Shown: positions 35,269 through 43,532 of the stretch, piece by piece | Layout of the letters: every line of letters begins with the position of its first letter | Numbering within the stretch: position 1 is the stretch's first letter | Assembly: GCA_017303475.1 (NCBI GenBank) | Contig: JAFLBO010000016.1 | Location: 62,001 to 126,000, forward strand | Length of the DNA stretch: 64,000 bases | Origin: Chitinophagales bacterium | GTDB taxonomy: Bacteria > Bacteroidota > Bacteroidia > Chitinophagales > Saprospiraceae | Direction: 5' to 3' | Notes under the pieces: model-generated | Databases searched by the model: none | The model's input: only the letters and a program-made list of their open reading frames with translations | Told to the model about the DNA's origin: nothing | Translations under genes and position numbers: made by a program

Positions 35269-35739
35269 ATGGAATCTCCTCTCGACGCCTCTTCTGGCTT
35301 CACCCCTACCGACGATGACCGGCCAGCCGGTGAATGGCTGGAAGGATACTGGCGACAAATGGCGCCCTGGGCCATCAGATTGTCCATTATAGTAAGCGTG
35401 TATTGTCTGTGGGGACTCTATTGGCCCCTCCGAAACCTGATTAACAACATAGGTGAATTGCAACACTGGCTGGTACATCCTTTCACCATGATGTTGTATC
35501 TACCGGCGCTGGTTATGTGCTATTATGCCTATCAATTTGGTAAAATGCTACAGCATGCCCAGACTACACAGCATCAGCTCAAACTGGAAGAATCATTCGT
35601 GCAATTGCGCCGATTCTTGATTGCCGGCATCGTGGCAGCCCTGTTTTGGGGGCTATCCTCGTTTGCGGAACTGTACAGCACCCATCAAATAATCAACCAG
35701 CAGGAATCATTTCAAGAAGTGCCCCTGGAATCTGAATAA
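35269..35739 (+). CDS. small membrane protein, unknown family
   Basis: A 156-residue protein starting at ATG 35269 (MESPLDASSGFTPTDDDRPA), chosen because upstream in-frame codons fall in the direct repeats. An acidic N-terminus is followed by three hydrophobic segments (about 40-60, 75-100 and 122-142; e.g. LSIIVSVYCLWGLYWPL and FLIAGIVAALFWGLSS). The family is not recognised. It precedes, with two bases between, another small membrane protein of similar size whose first TM has the same style, so they are co-transcribed and may form a complex. Confidence 0.7.
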   Translation: MESPLDASSGFTPTDDDRPAGEWLEGYWRQMAPWAIRLSIIVSVYCLWGLYWPLRNLINNIGELQHWLVHPFTMMLYLPALVMCYYAYQFGKMLQHAQTTQHQLKLEESFVQLRRFLIAGIVAALFWGLSSFAELYSTHQIINQQESFQEVPLESE

Positions 35740-35741
35740 TC

Positions 35742-36200
35742 ATGGAAAGTAATCAAACAACACTGGAAGGACAAGCCGAAACACCAGGCCTTTGGCTCAG
35801 CAACCGATGGCTGAGCGCCGTGACCGGTATGGCCGGACTGGGCAAAACCGTCATGGTTATGGCCTTGATCGTCGGCGGCATTTGCAGTTTTAGTAGTCTG
35901 TATGTACAGTATTATATCTGGTCCACGCGCCTGATGCCGGACCGGGATTTTTTCCTGTTTGAAGATTATAATTGGCTGTACGTCTTTAATACCCTGAGCA
36001 TATTAGCCCTCATATACCTGTACTTCAGAAGCATTTTGGAAGGCTACAAAGCGTTTAGCCTGTTTCAGCTAAGCAGCTCAAACGACGAGGCTTTGCTGGA
36101 AGGACAGGAACGACTGGGCAAGATGTTTACCTGGTTATGCTGGTGGGCAGGTGCTTATGTGATCCTGACAGCTTTTGAGTATTTATTTCATTATGCCTGA
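35742..36200 (+). CDS. small membrane protein, partner of 35269-35739
   Basis: A 152-residue protein with three hydrophobic segments (about 38-58, 78-97, 126-147: TVMVMALIVGGICSFSSLY, WLYVFNTLSILALIYLYF, LCWWAGAYVILTAFEY). No family recognised. It starts two bases after the stop of the preceding membrane-protein gene, and both share length and layout (hydrophilic N-terminus, three helices), hinting at a common origin. A ~100-base palindrome follows its stop. Confidence 0.7.
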   Translation: MESNQTTLEGQAETPGLWLSNRWLSAVTGMAGLGKTVMVMALIVGGICSFSSLYVQYYIWSTRLMPDRDFFLFEDYNWLYVFNTLSILALIYLYFRSILEGYKAFSLFQLSSSNDEALLEGQERLGKMFTWLCWWAGAYVILTAFEYLFHYA

Positions 36201-36206
36201 TGGGGT

Positions 36207-36309
36207 TTACGGCGGATTCGGAGAATCGCTGAGTTTCATAAACTGAGAGTCTCAATTTGAGTGAAACTCTCAGTTTATGGCCCTCAGCGCCTCTCCGAAT
36301 CCTCCGTAA
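36207..36309. terminator. large bidirectional palindrome between convergent genes
   Basis: TTACGGCGGATTCGGAGA at 36207 pairs with TCTCCGAATCCTCCGTAA ending at 36309 (one mismatch). Inside, GCTGAG pairs with CTCAGC and CATAAACTGAGAGT with ACTCTCAGTTTATG. The hairpin fills the whole gap between the plus-strand stop at 36200 and the minus-strand stop at 36316. Confidence 0.75.
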
Positions 36310-36315
36310 AATTCC

Positions 36316-37947
36316 TCACTCCTCACCCAAAAACGGATAACGATAATCCGTTGGTGGCACCATGTTTTCTTTCATGGTACGCGGCGACAACCAGCGGTAA
36401 AGATTGATCATGGAACCCGCTTTATCGTTGGTTCCGGAAGCTCTGCCGCCGCCGAATGGCTGCTGACCAACCACCGCTCCGGTAGGCTTGTCGTTGATGT
36501 AATAGTTGCCCGCTGCATGGCGCAGTTTATCGTTGGCCAGGGCAAGTGCCGCGCGGTCGTTGGCAAAAATGGCTCCGGTTAACGCATACGGAGAGGTGCC
36601 ATTGGCCACGTCGAGGATGTGACTAAACTCCTGATCTTCATACACATACACCGTGAGTACCGGTCCAAAAATCTCCTCGCACATCGTTACGTACATCGGA
36701 TCAGACACTTCCAGTACCGTTGGTTCAATGAAATAGCCCTGCGATTTGTCGTAATTGCCACCGGCAATCACCTGCACTTTATCTGATTTCTTAGCCTCAG
36801 CAATGTAGGCTGAAATCTTATCGAACGCCTTTTCATCAATAACCGCATTGATGAAATTCCGGAAATCTTCTGTGGTGCCCATTTTCATGGATTGCAGGTC
36901 TTCCTGCAAATACTGTTTCACCTTGCCCCAGATGCTTTTGGGAATGTATGCCCGCGATGCCGCAGAGCATTTCTGCCCCTGGAATTCAAAGGCGCCACGA
37001 CCCAACGCTACTGCCACAGCCTTCGGATCGGAAGAGTTGTGCGCAATAACGAAGTCTTTACCACCCGTTTCACCCACAATGCGCGGGTAAGATTTATAAC
37101 TGGCAATATTCTCCCCAATGGTTTTCCAGATGCTTTGGAATACCCCCGTACTGCCCGTGAAGTGAATACCGGCAAAATCAGGGTGTTTAAACACCACATC
37201 GCCTACTGTTTTGCCATCTACATACACCAGATTGATTACACCTGCCGGCAACCCAGCCTCTTCCAAAATCTCCATGATCACGGAAGCCGAATAAATCTGA
37301 GATTCAGCAGGCTTCCAAACGGCCACATTACCCAGCATGGCAGGCGCAGTTGGCAAATTGCCTGCAATAGCCGTAAAGTTGAAAGGCGTGAGGGCAAACA
37401 CAAATCCCTCCAGAGGGCGCCAGTCGGTGCGATTCCACACCGTGCGGGTGCTGAGGGGTTGTTGCTTGTAGATTTCCTGCATGAAATACACGTTGTAACG
37501 CCAAAAATCCGCCAGCTCGCAGATGCAGTCGATCTCCGCCTGGAAGGCATTTTTGCTTTGGCACAACATGGTAGCCGCGCTCATTTTGGCACGGTACGGA
37601 CCTGTTAGCAAATCGGCAGCGCGCAGGAAAATGGCGGCTCGTTCCTGCCAGGGCATAGCTTCCCAGGCTGGTTTAGCTGCCAGCGCAGCATCAATAGCTG
37701 CCTTTACGTGTTCTGCATTGCCTTTGGAATAATGTCCGAGTACGTGCGCGCGCTCGTGTGGTGGGCGCATTGGTACTTTGTTATCGGTGGTTACGTGTTT
37801 GCCGCCAATATACATGGGAGCGTCCCGTTGTTCGGATTTGGCTTCAGCCAGGGCTTTTTTCAAAGCGGCTTTTTCCGGAGAGCCCGGGCCATAATTCCAG
37901 ATGGGTTCATTAACGGGATGTGGTACGGTGAAAATAGCGTCGGTCAT
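36316..37947 (-). CDS. pruA: L-glutamate gamma-semialdehyde dehydrogenase (1-pyrroline-5-carboxylate dehydrogenase)
   Basis: The ATG at 37947 (MTDAIFTVPHPVNEPIWNY) gives 543 residues, the length of the single-function P5C dehydrogenases of Bacteroidota and eukaryotes. It oxidises glutamate semialdehyde to glutamate with NAD in proline breakdown. Seen: HFTGSTGVF for the cofactor, the catalytic Glu in VGETGGKDFV, the catalytic Cys in FEFQGQKCSAASRAYIP, EIFGPVLTVYVY, and the C-terminal PFGGGRASGTNDKAG. The proline dehydrogenase partner is not in this window. A TACCTTTG element is 58 bases upstream. Confidence 0.92.
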   Translation of the reverse strand: MTDAIFTVPHPVNEPIWNYGPGSPEKAALKKALAEAKSEQRDAPMYIGGKHVTTDNKVPMRPPHERAHVLGHYSKGNAEHVKAAIDAALAAKPAWEAMPWQERAAIFLRAADLLTGPYRAKMSAATMLCQSKNAFQAEIDCICELADFWRYNVYFMQEIYKQQPLSTRTVWNRTDWRPLEGFVFALTPFNFTAIAGNLPTAPAMLGNVAVWKPAESQIYSASVIMEILEEAGLPAGVINLVYVDGKTVGDVVFKHPDFAGIHFTGSTGVFQSIWKTIGENIASYKSYPRIVGETGGKDFVIAHNSSDPKAVAVALGRGAFEFQGQKCSAASRAYIPKSIWGKVKQYLQEDLQSMKMGTTEDFRNFINAVIDEKAFDKISAYIAEAKKSDKVQVIAGGNYDKSQGYFIEPTVLEVSDPMYVTMCEEIFGPVLTVYVYEDQEFSHILDVANGTSPYALTGAIFANDRAALALANDKLRHAAGNYYINDKPTGAVVGQQPFGGGRASGTNDKAGSMINLYRWLSPRTMKENMVPPTDYRYPFLGEE

Positions 37948-38004
37948 ATTTGAATGAAAAAAGGGCATTTTTAAATCCCGGGTTGTCCGGTAACATATCC
38001 GCCG

Positions 38005-38012
38005 CAAAGGTA
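38005..38012 (-). promoter_or_regulatory. -7 element upstream of pruA
   Basis: On the minus strand TACCTTTG matches TAnnTTTG exactly, 58 bases from the ATG at 37947. The -33 side is weak. Confidence 0.45.
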
Positions 38013-38222
38013 CAACCACACACCGGGAAACGACGAGCATTTGAGCGCCTTAGGAAAAGAAATGCAGGCTAAATGTTGAAAGGCGGACAAATGACTAATT
38101 TAGTCAAAGATTCATTTTGTTTAATCTTTTTAATACCAAAAATCAAAATTGTTAAACAAAACACCCCTCCCCTCGTTTAACCTCACATTCACTAACTAAA
38201 ATTCACCATTAACACACAGACT

Positions 38223-39167
38223 ATGAAGAAGGTACTTTTCAGTATGTTTCTTGCCCTCAGCGCCGCGCTGACTTTCTCATCCTGCGCCGAAAACGAGGAT
38301 GACAACCCAAAAAACATTGTAGAAACTGCTCAGGCTAACAGCAGCCTGACATCTTTGGTAGCAGCCCTCAACCGTGCAGGTTTGGTAGATGCACTGAATG
38401 CGAGCGGTCCGTTCACGGTTTTCGCCCCAACCAATGAAGCGTTCAGCGCATTCCTTTCTGCCAACGGCTTTGCCAAACTGGAAGATGTTCCAGTAGACGT
38501 GCTCAAGCAAGTGTTACTCAACCACGTTGTAAGCGGAGAAGTACGCGCTGCAAACGTTCCCGCTGAAGGCTACGTAAAAACCCTCGCTACTTTTGGTACC
38601 ACCAGCAGCAACCTGAGCATCCTGGCCCAGAAAAATGCTTCTGGTGTAAGCATCAACAAAGACGTGAAAGTTACAACTGCCGATGTAGTAGCTACCAACG
38701 GCGTTATCCACATTGTGGATCGCGTAATTGGTCTGCCAACCGTTGTGAACCACGCCCTGAACAATGCTAACTTCAGCACTCTGGTAGCAGCGCTCACTCG
38801 TCCAGGTCTGGGAGTTGACTACGTAAGCATCCTGTCCGGTGCTGGTCCATTCACCGTATTTGCCCCAACCAACGCTGCTTTTGCTGCATTGTTGACGGAG
38901 CTGAACCTCACCAGCCTGGATCAGGTAGACAATGCTACCCTGAATGCAGTGCTTCAGTACCACGTGGTAAGTGGCGCCAACGTTTTGGCCGGCCAATTGA
39001 CCAACGGTCAGGAAGTAACTTCCCTGCAAGGTGGTAAGTTCACCATCAACCTCACCGGTGGAGCAAAAATTGTAGACGGACAAAACCGTACTACCAACAT
39101 CATTATCACAGATGTACAGGGATCAAACGGCGTAGTTCACGCTATTGATCGCGTGATCCTTCCATAA
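38223..39167 (+). CDS. fasciclin (FAS1) two-domain lipoprotein
   Basis: A 314-residue lipoprotein with signal MKKVLFSMFLALSAALTFSSC (Cys 21). Two FAS1 domains (about 33-170 and 171-314) each show the GPFTVFAPTNxAF motif and a closing NGVIHIVDRVIGLP / NGVVHAIDRVILP segment, with the LLNHVVSG or LQYHVVSG helix between. FAS1 domains mediate adhesion and matrix binding. Highly biased codon use (many GTA/GTT, AAC) suggests good expression. The gap 38041-38222 upstream is AT-rich and holds no clear -7 element. A bidirectional hairpin follows. Confidence 0.88.
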   Translation: MKKVLFSMFLALSAALTFSSCAENEDDNPKNIVETAQANSSLTSLVAALNRAGLVDALNASGPFTVFAPTNEAFSAFLSANGFAKLEDVPVDVLKQVLLNHVVSGEVRAANVPAEGYVKTLATFGTTSSNLSILAQKNASGVSINKDVKVTTADVVATNGVIHIVDRVIGLPTVVNHALNNANFSTLVAALTRPGLGVDYVSILSGAGPFTVFAPTNAAFAALLTELNLTSLDQVDNATLNAVLQYHVVSGANVLAGQLTNGQEVTSLQGGKFTINLTGGAKIVDGQNRTTNIIITDVQGSNGVVHAIDRVILP

Positions 39168-39189
39168 GGTTGTTGTTCACGAACCAAAC

Positions 39190-39231
39190 AACAAATGGTC
39201 CACAGATCTCAGCATCTGCGGGCCATTTGTT
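39190..39231. terminator. bidirectional terminator between the FAS1 gene and coaD
   Basis: AACAAATGGTCCACAGAT and ATCTGCGGGCCATTTGTT pair (a few mismatches) around CTCAGC. The gap between the two convergent stops is 62 bases and is filled by this stem. Confidence 0.7.
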
Positions 39232-39712
39232 ATTTCGCCGGTACCTGCCCGGGAATACTAATTTCTCTGGGAATGAAAGGACTCGCATCAGCCCCGCCAA
39301 TGATAATCTCCCTGACAATGGTACTGCTGATATGGGAGTATTCCGGCTGAGCAATCAGAAAAACTGTTTCTATGCCCCCGCCAACGATGTGATTAAGTTG
39401 GGAAATCGTTTTTTCATAATCGAAATCATAGGCATTGCGCAATCCACGTAGCAAATACCTGGCGCCAATCCTTTTGCAATAATGTGCCGTCAGGTTTTGG
39501 AAAGAATCCACCTTTACCCGGGGCTCTGCCTCAAAAACCTGATGCAACCACTCCAGACGCTGTTCCAGAGAAAAGAGGTATTTTTTAGTGCTGTTGATAC
39601 CAACCGCCACAATTATTTCGTCGAATAACGGGAGCGCTCTCTTGACCAGATCAACATGGCCCACGGTAATAGGATCGAAGGAACCTGGGAAAACGGCGAT
39701 CTTTTTTTCCAT
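39230..39712 (-). CDS. coaD: pantetheine-phosphate adenylyltransferase
   Basis: A 160-residue nucleotidyltransferase, standard length. It joins ATP and 4'-phosphopantetheine to form dephospho-CoA. Seen: FPGSFDPITVGHVDLV with the TxGH motif near the N-terminus, the LLRGLRNAYDFDYE segment and the ISSTIVREI motif near the C-terminus. Complete, with ATG start. It is alone on the minus strand, convergent with the FAS1 gene and divergent from the barrel protein gene. Confidence 0.95.
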   Translation of the reverse strand: MEKKIAVFPGSFDPITVGHVDLVKRALPLFDEIIVAVGINSTKKYLFSLEQRLEWLHQVFEAEPRVKVDSFQNLTAHYCKRIGARYLLRGLRNAYDFDYEKTISQLNHIVGGGIETVFLIAQPEYSHISSTIVREIIIGGADASPFIPREISIPGQVPAK

Positions 39713-39825
39713 AAATGACTGTTTTTTTGGCCGAAACGGCTAAGCTGGCGATATTTCAGGGGCTAAGGTGAGAAAAAGCTGGCAACCTCCCGTCGATTTT
39801 GCATGAAAAGCGAGGGTTAAAAAAC

Positions 39826-39855
39826 TTGACAGAAGTATTTTGCGTGGTAGATTTG
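39826..39855 (+). promoter_or_regulatory. Bacteroidota-type promoter of the barrel protein gene
   Basis: TTGAC (39826-39830) and TAGATTTG (39848-39855) are 17 bases apart, a good fit to the TTG / TAnnTTTG pair. The ATG at 39898 is 42 bases downstream. Confidence 0.6.
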
Positions 39856-39897
39856 CCCCGAATTTTATTCACCACACTTAAAACAACCTACATTAAA

Positions 39898-40392
39898 ATG
39901 AAAAAACTGATTTTCGCCCTTGCCGTAGTGGTATGCTGCGTGTTCACGGCCCAAAGCCAAAGCACTTACAAAAGTGCTATTGGTCTGCGTCTGGGTTACC
40001 CTGCTGCCATTTCTTACAAGCACTTTCTGAATGAAAAGGGAGCTGTAGAAGCCTTTGTTGGTTTCCGCGGCTACACCTGGGTTCGTCTGATCAACGCTGG
40101 TGCAATGTACCAACACCACTCTCCAATCACTTCCGTGGAAGGTCTTCAGTGGTACGTTGGCGGCGGCGCTGGTGTTTGGCTCTGGACTTACAACAAAGAC
40201 TACAACTTCGGTGCGGATTACGGCAATTTCAACATCGGTGTGATGGGCTGTCTGGGTCTCGATTATAAATTCGCAGACCTTCCACTGAACCTTTCTGTTG
40301 ACTGGGTTCCTACCTTCATTGTAGGCGATGCTTACTATGGTGGTTTTGGCGCAGGCTACGGTGCGTTGAGCGCTCGTTACACCCTGAACTAA
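39898..40392 (+). CDS. small outer-membrane beta-barrel protein
   Basis: The ATG at 39898 opens a signal peptide (MKKLIFALAVVVCCVFTAQSQ), so 164 residues are assigned and the upstream frame from 39799, which spans the promoter, is rejected. The mature part has alternating-hydrophobic strands with aromatic ends (YKSAIGLRLGYPAAISYKHF, GAVEAFVGFRGYTW, GLDYKFADLPLNLSVDW, YGALSARYTLN). It has about eight strands, an OmpW/porin-family-like size. Codon use suggests strong expression, in line with the good promoter. A clear terminator follows. Confidence 0.78.
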   Translation: MKKLIFALAVVVCCVFTAQSQSTYKSAIGLRLGYPAAISYKHFLNEKGAVEAFVGFRGYTWVRLINAGAMYQHHSPITSVEGLQWYVGGGAGVWLWTYNKDYNFGADYGNFNIGVMGCLGLDYKFADLPLNLSVDWVPTFIVGDAYYGGFGAGYGALSARYTLN

Positions 40393-40407
40393 GAACAATG
40401 CTCAAAT

Positions 40408-40447
40408 AAAAAAAGCCCGGCAGTTGCGTAAACTGCCGGGCTTTTTT
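40408..40447 (+). terminator. terminator of the barrel protein gene
   Basis: AAAAAAAGCCCGGCAGTT and AACTGCCGGGCTTTTTT form a 17-base stem around GCGTA. With A and T tracts on both sides it can also stop the minus-strand gene ending at 40459. Confidence 0.9.
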
Positions 40448-40458
40448 GTTGTCAGGTT

Positions 40459-40737
40459 TTACTCGTATCGAGCGAAATCCTCTTCTGTCAGGTTTGCGGC
40501 CTGCTCACGCTCCTGCACACGGTTGCGCCACCACCAGTAGCCAATTGAGCCTACCAGAAGATATGGAATAGCGAGCATGTACAGAATGCCATTGTTCAAC
40601 CCTTTTGGGTCTCCCCCACCCTGCTTCAGATTTGCTTCGGCAGCGCCTTTACACATGGCGCATTGAGCATCTGCATCTGCTGGCATCAGGCATACTATCA
40701 ACCCGAACAAAGCAATGTAAAAAAGACTCCTTTTCAT
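40459..40737 (-). CDS. small CxxC membrane protein of the oxidase cluster
   Basis: A 92-residue protein with a cleavable or anchoring N-terminal segment (MKRSLFYIALFGLIVCLMPA), a CAMC motif (C26, C29) in the periplasmic part, and one membrane helix at about 52-70 (LYMLAIPYLLVGSIGYWWW). Small proteins of this kind sit beside the oxidase genes in Bacteroidota. The CxxC could bind copper or act in thiol exchange for oxidase assembly; this is inferred from motif and place. It is the last gene of the minus-strand respiratory block, 37 bases after the DUF420 gene. Confidence 0.65.
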   Translation of the reverse strand: MKRSLFYIALFGLIVCLMPADADAQCAMCKGAAEANLKQGGGDPKGLNNGILYMLAIPYLLVGSIGYWWWRNRVQEREQAANLTEEDFARYE

Positions 40738-40774
40738 ATCGCAGTCAGTGTTTTTGAAGGTAAAGGTAAGCGTA

Positions 40775-41302
40775 TCAATAGTATGGTTTCAACATCAGAT
40801 AGCAAATAGGGCCGGTAATAGCTACATACAGCCACAAAGGAAATACCCAACGAGCCATTTTACGGTGGCGCTCAAACTGGTTGGTATAAGCACGGTTGAA
40901 GGTGAACAAAACAAATGGAAGAATTACGGCTGCCAATATCACGTGGGTGATCAGGAAAAAGAAATAAACCGTGCGCATGGCGCCTTCACCGCCATAGCGG
41001 GTCTCCGGAGTGGTAAAGTGGTATAACACATACGAAAGCAGGAACAAGGCAGATGTACCCATTGCCAGGTAAATCATCTTCTTATGCTGCTCCACCCGTC
41101 CGTTTTTAATGTGCCAGAAAGCAATCAACAGAACAACAGCTGTAACAGCGTTTAATGTAGCATGAAAGGGAGGCAAAAAGCTAAAATCAATGCCTACATC
41201 AATTTTTACCCGTCGCATCAAGCCTACCAGCAGCAAAACGGCAGCTGAAACAACATAAGCCCATTTATTGAGCTTTTTTTCCAATGCAAAATCAGGAGTC
41301 AT
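40775..41302 (-). CDS. DUF420 (CtaM-like) oxidase assembly membrane protein
   Basis: A 175-residue protein with five predicted membrane helices. The sequence FHATLNAVTAVVLLIAFWHIKNGRVEQHKKMI, given here in parts (HATLN near 55, KKMI-type motif near 80), together with HVILAAVILPFVLF and RKMARWVFPLWLYVAITG, is the pattern of DUF420/YozB. The Gram-positive member CtaM is needed for activity of a haem-copper oxidase, and the histidines could bind haem or copper. Position next to the SCO-like gene fits an assembly role. Confidence 0.8.
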   Translation of the reverse strand: MTPDFALEKKLNKWAYVVSAAVLLLVGLMRRVKIDVGIDFSFLPPFHATLNAVTAVVLLIAFWHIKNGRVEQHKKMIYLAMGTSALFLLSYVLYHFTTPETRYGGEGAMRTVYFFFLITHVILAAVILPFVLFTFNRAYTNQFERHRKMARWVFPLWLYVAITGPICYLMLKPYY

Positions 41303-41318
41303 GTGTGTCTGTTGAACT

Positions 41319-41969
41319 TTATTTTTTTATCGAAAGCATCAGTGCAATTTGCTGCACCATACGTTCTACCTGTTTCTCATCCAGCGCATTGTAGAAACAA
41401 CGAATCTGGCCGGTAGCATCAGCCAGTGCATATACGTATTTGTGCTCCTTCGCCTTTTTGTCGATTCTGAACTTCTCATAACCGTTGTTCAGGATAGTGC
41501 CCCAGGAGCCCAGTCCTGCGGTTTGCACCCAGGTAGCATAGTCAATGCTCGGTATTTTTTGAATTTCAGAGCGAAACTCAGTGGTACCGCCTTCAAAAAT
41601 CATCACAATTTTGAAGAATGGCCTCGGTGTACCATCACTCATTTTCCCAAACTGATCATACAGGCGCTTATTCGTATCAATGATTTGCTTGTTTTCAGGA
41701 GTCAGATCTGGCTCGGCGCCGAAATTGTGGATCACACAAACACTTTCAGCCAACTGGTTTTCCTTAGTACCATCCGGGTATATAATGTAAGCGCCGCGGA
41801 TTTGGCCGAACGAGCCTAATTCAGCGAGAGCGTCTTTGCGCCAATCAAGACCATTTTTAAGATAAAGCCAGGATATCGCAGGGAGTACGCCCAGAACGAT
41901 CACCATGGCAACAGCCATCAGAATTTTCCGGTTTTTGGAGGTTGCTTGCGGTTGTTGTTTTTCACTCAT
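41319..41969 (-). CDS. SCO-like thioredoxin-fold protein without the CxxxC copper motif
   Basis: A 216-residue protein with one N-terminal membrane helix (about 15-36, ILMAVAMVIVLGVLPAISW) and a periplasmic domain. The C-terminal segment YVYALADATGQIRCFYNALDEKQVERMVQQI is given here in parts: YALADATGQIRCFYNALD matches the closing strand-turn-strand and helix of SCO1/SenC proteins (typically a LxDxxGxIRGxYdgtD). Where SCO proteins carry CxxxC for copper delivery, no such pair is found; only C62-region and the late Cys exist. Its place upstream of DUF420 is where SCO lies in related clusters. It may be a SCO paralogue that has lost copper binding, or another thioredoxin-fold protein. Confidence 0.6.
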   Translation of the reverse strand: MSEKQQPQATSKNRKILMAVAMVIVLGVLPAISWLYLKNGLDWRKDALAELGSFGQIRGAYIIYPDGTKENQLAESVCVIHNFGAEPDLTPENKQIIDTNKRLYDQFGKMSDGTPRPFFKIVMIFEGGTTEFRSEIQKIPSIDYATWVQTAGLGSWGTILNNGYEKFRIDKKAKEHKYVYALADATGQIRCFYNALDEKQVERMVQQIALMLSIKK

Positions 41970-42020
41970 GATACAAAATCAAACCAAGTGTAATGAATAT
42001 CGGGGAATTGGGCCTTAAAC

Positions 42021-42053
42021 AAAAAAGGCGTGGAGTTGTTCCGCGCCTTTTTG
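42021..42053 (-). terminator. terminator after the oxidase structural genes
   Basis: AAAAAAGGCG and CGCCTTTTT pair around TGGAGTTGTTCCG. On the minus strand it follows the subunit IV stop at 42057 and precedes the SCO-like start at 41969, so the structural genes and the assembly genes are probably separate or attenuated transcripts. Confidence 0.7.
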
Positions 42054-42056
42054 CTT

Positions 42057-42491
42057 TTATCCTTTCATGGTTCCGTTCAACCAATAACCAGTAGGTTTTG
42101 CGGCAGGCGCGGGTTGAACAACCTCTTCATTTTTTTGACGAATCTGCTCCCTTGCTGAGCCCCAGCGACCTCCTTCCTGGAAAAAGGCAATGATAGCCCA
42201 TACCAAAAGCAACATGGGCAACAATACGCTGAGTACCAGACCTCTTACCTCATGCGCCATGTGCATGAAGAAGAATACAATGAAGTAAGCCTTGTAAAGA
42301 CTAGCCCCGATCATGGCCATCATGTAAAGCGCCTGTCCGAAACCACCGTCTTTACCAAAAGTGATACTTGGTACGATGTGTCCTTTTGCGAAGAGGGCGA
42401 AAACCACCTCCACAATAGTGACGACAGCAAGCAACTTCAGTCCGTAGAACACAAGCTTTTTCTGATCTTCGTATGATTGATGTGCAGCCAT
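42057..42491 (-). CDS. cytochrome c oxidase subunit IV (prokaryotic CtaF type)
   Basis: A 144-residue membrane protein with three helices (about 14-32, 47-72 and 84-106: LLAVVTIVEVVFALFA, ALYMMAMIGASLYKAYFIVFFFMHM, LVLSVLLPMLLLVWAII). The YKAYFIVFFFMHM segment is typical of the bacterial subunit IV family. A Pro/Ala/Lys C-terminal tail follows. It stands after the two subunit III genes, the usual order in Bacteroidota, and just before a terminator. Confidence 0.85.
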   Translation of the reverse strand: MAAHQSYEDQKKLVFYGLKLLAVVTIVEVVFALFAKGHIVPSITFGKDGGFGQALYMMAMIGASLYKAYFIVFFFMHMAHEVRGLVLSVLLPMLLLVWAIIAFFQEGGRWGSAREQIRQKNEEVVQPAPAAKPTGYWLNGTMKG

Positions 42492-42571
42492 TGCTGATAT
42501 TTTTTAACGTTGATTGTAAGCGTTTGAATGTATGGAAGACAAAGTGGCACAGGCCACAAGTCATTTGGGAA

Positions 42572-43459
42572 TTAGAGCAGGTAGAATACCAGGAATACGA
42601 ATACCCAAACCAAATCCACAAAGTGCCAGTAAAGACCAATTTTTTCCACCATCTCGTAGCCATTTTTACGCGCGGAATACAAACCACTCATAGCATTAAC
42701 CATAATGATGGTAAGGAATACGACACCGGAAAATACGTGGAAGCCGTGGAAGCCCGTGATAAAGAAAAAGAGCGCGCCAAATGCTTTTGGGCCTTCTTCT
42801 ACCTGGTGGGTCTGACCAGCGTACGGACCAGAGGTGTAGCGCACATATTTTTTCTCCAGTTCAATCACACCATTGTGTTCATGGCCATGAAGCAGGTAAG
42901 ATTCATCTTTCTTAACGGTCACAGGAGAGCCGTTTGCCATGATCTCTTTGCCATTTTCATCTACCATTACACCATCAGCCACAAAACGACCGAATGGGTT
43001 GCGGTTAACGGTAACGTTTTCGTATTTGATTAGGGTAGTCCATTCATAAGCCTGAGAGCCCAGGAATGTTGCACCACCCAAAATGGTCAAAAACATCCAG
43101 AATACTACGCCTCGTTTGTTTTCGCGGTGACCTTCCTGTACCGCACGAACCATTGTTACTGAGCTGAAGATCAGTACGAAGGTCATGAATGTTACAAAAA
43201 CAAGGGGCCAGTGAGCCTTTACAAACGGGAAAGAAGCAAACACAAAGTCCGGTTCCGGCCAGGTTGGCATACTGAATCGGATTGCGCCATAGGCAATCAA
43301 AAAACCAGCGAAGGTGAAGGCGTCTGATACAAGGAAATACCACATCATCAGCTTGCCATAGCTCGCTTTCATCGGCTCTTTGCCGCCATCCCAAGGATTT
43401 CCACCTTCAGTGCCGTGCCCGTGAGTTTCGTGTGCGTGGGAAACAGAAGTTTCTGCCAT
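42572..43459 (-). CDS. cytochrome c oxidase subunit III, larger copy
   Basis: A 295-residue subunit III protein; ATG at 43459 is used rather than the TTG at 43468. A His-rich N-terminus (SHAHETHGHGTEGG) precedes seven possible helices. A periplasmic or cytoplasmic insert at about 140-205 (NVTVNRNPFGRFVADGVMVD and onwards) lengthens it against the 191-residue copy upstream. FHGFHVFSGVVFL and YWHFVDLVWVFVF near the end are the subunit III signature. It follows the shorter subunit III gene by 73 bases. Having two subunit III genes in tandem is common in this phylum. Confidence 0.88.
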   Translation of the reverse strand: MAETSVSHAHETHGHGTEGGNPWDGGKEPMKASYGKLMMWYFLVSDAFTFAGFLIAYGAIRFSMPTWPEPDFVFASFPFVKAHWPLVFVTFMTFVLIFSSVTMVRAVQEGHRENKRGVVFWMFLTILGGATFLGSQAYEWTTLIKYENVTVNRNPFGRFVADGVMVDENGKEIMANGSPVTVKKDESYLLHGHEHNGVIELEKKYVRYTSGPYAGQTHQVEEGPKAFGALFFFITGFHGFHVFSGVVFLTIIMVNAMSGLYSARKNGYEMVEKIGLYWHFVDLVWVFVFLVFYLL

Positions 43460-43532
43460 GATAGTCAAATAGTTATTAGATCAAGTTGATGGATGAAGCA
43501 GAATAATCTGTTTACATCCACTTTCTGAATTG

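Noticed and set aside
39799..39897. N-terminal extension of the barrel protein
   Set aside because: The extension overlaps a good promoter and the downstream ATG opens a clear signal peptide.
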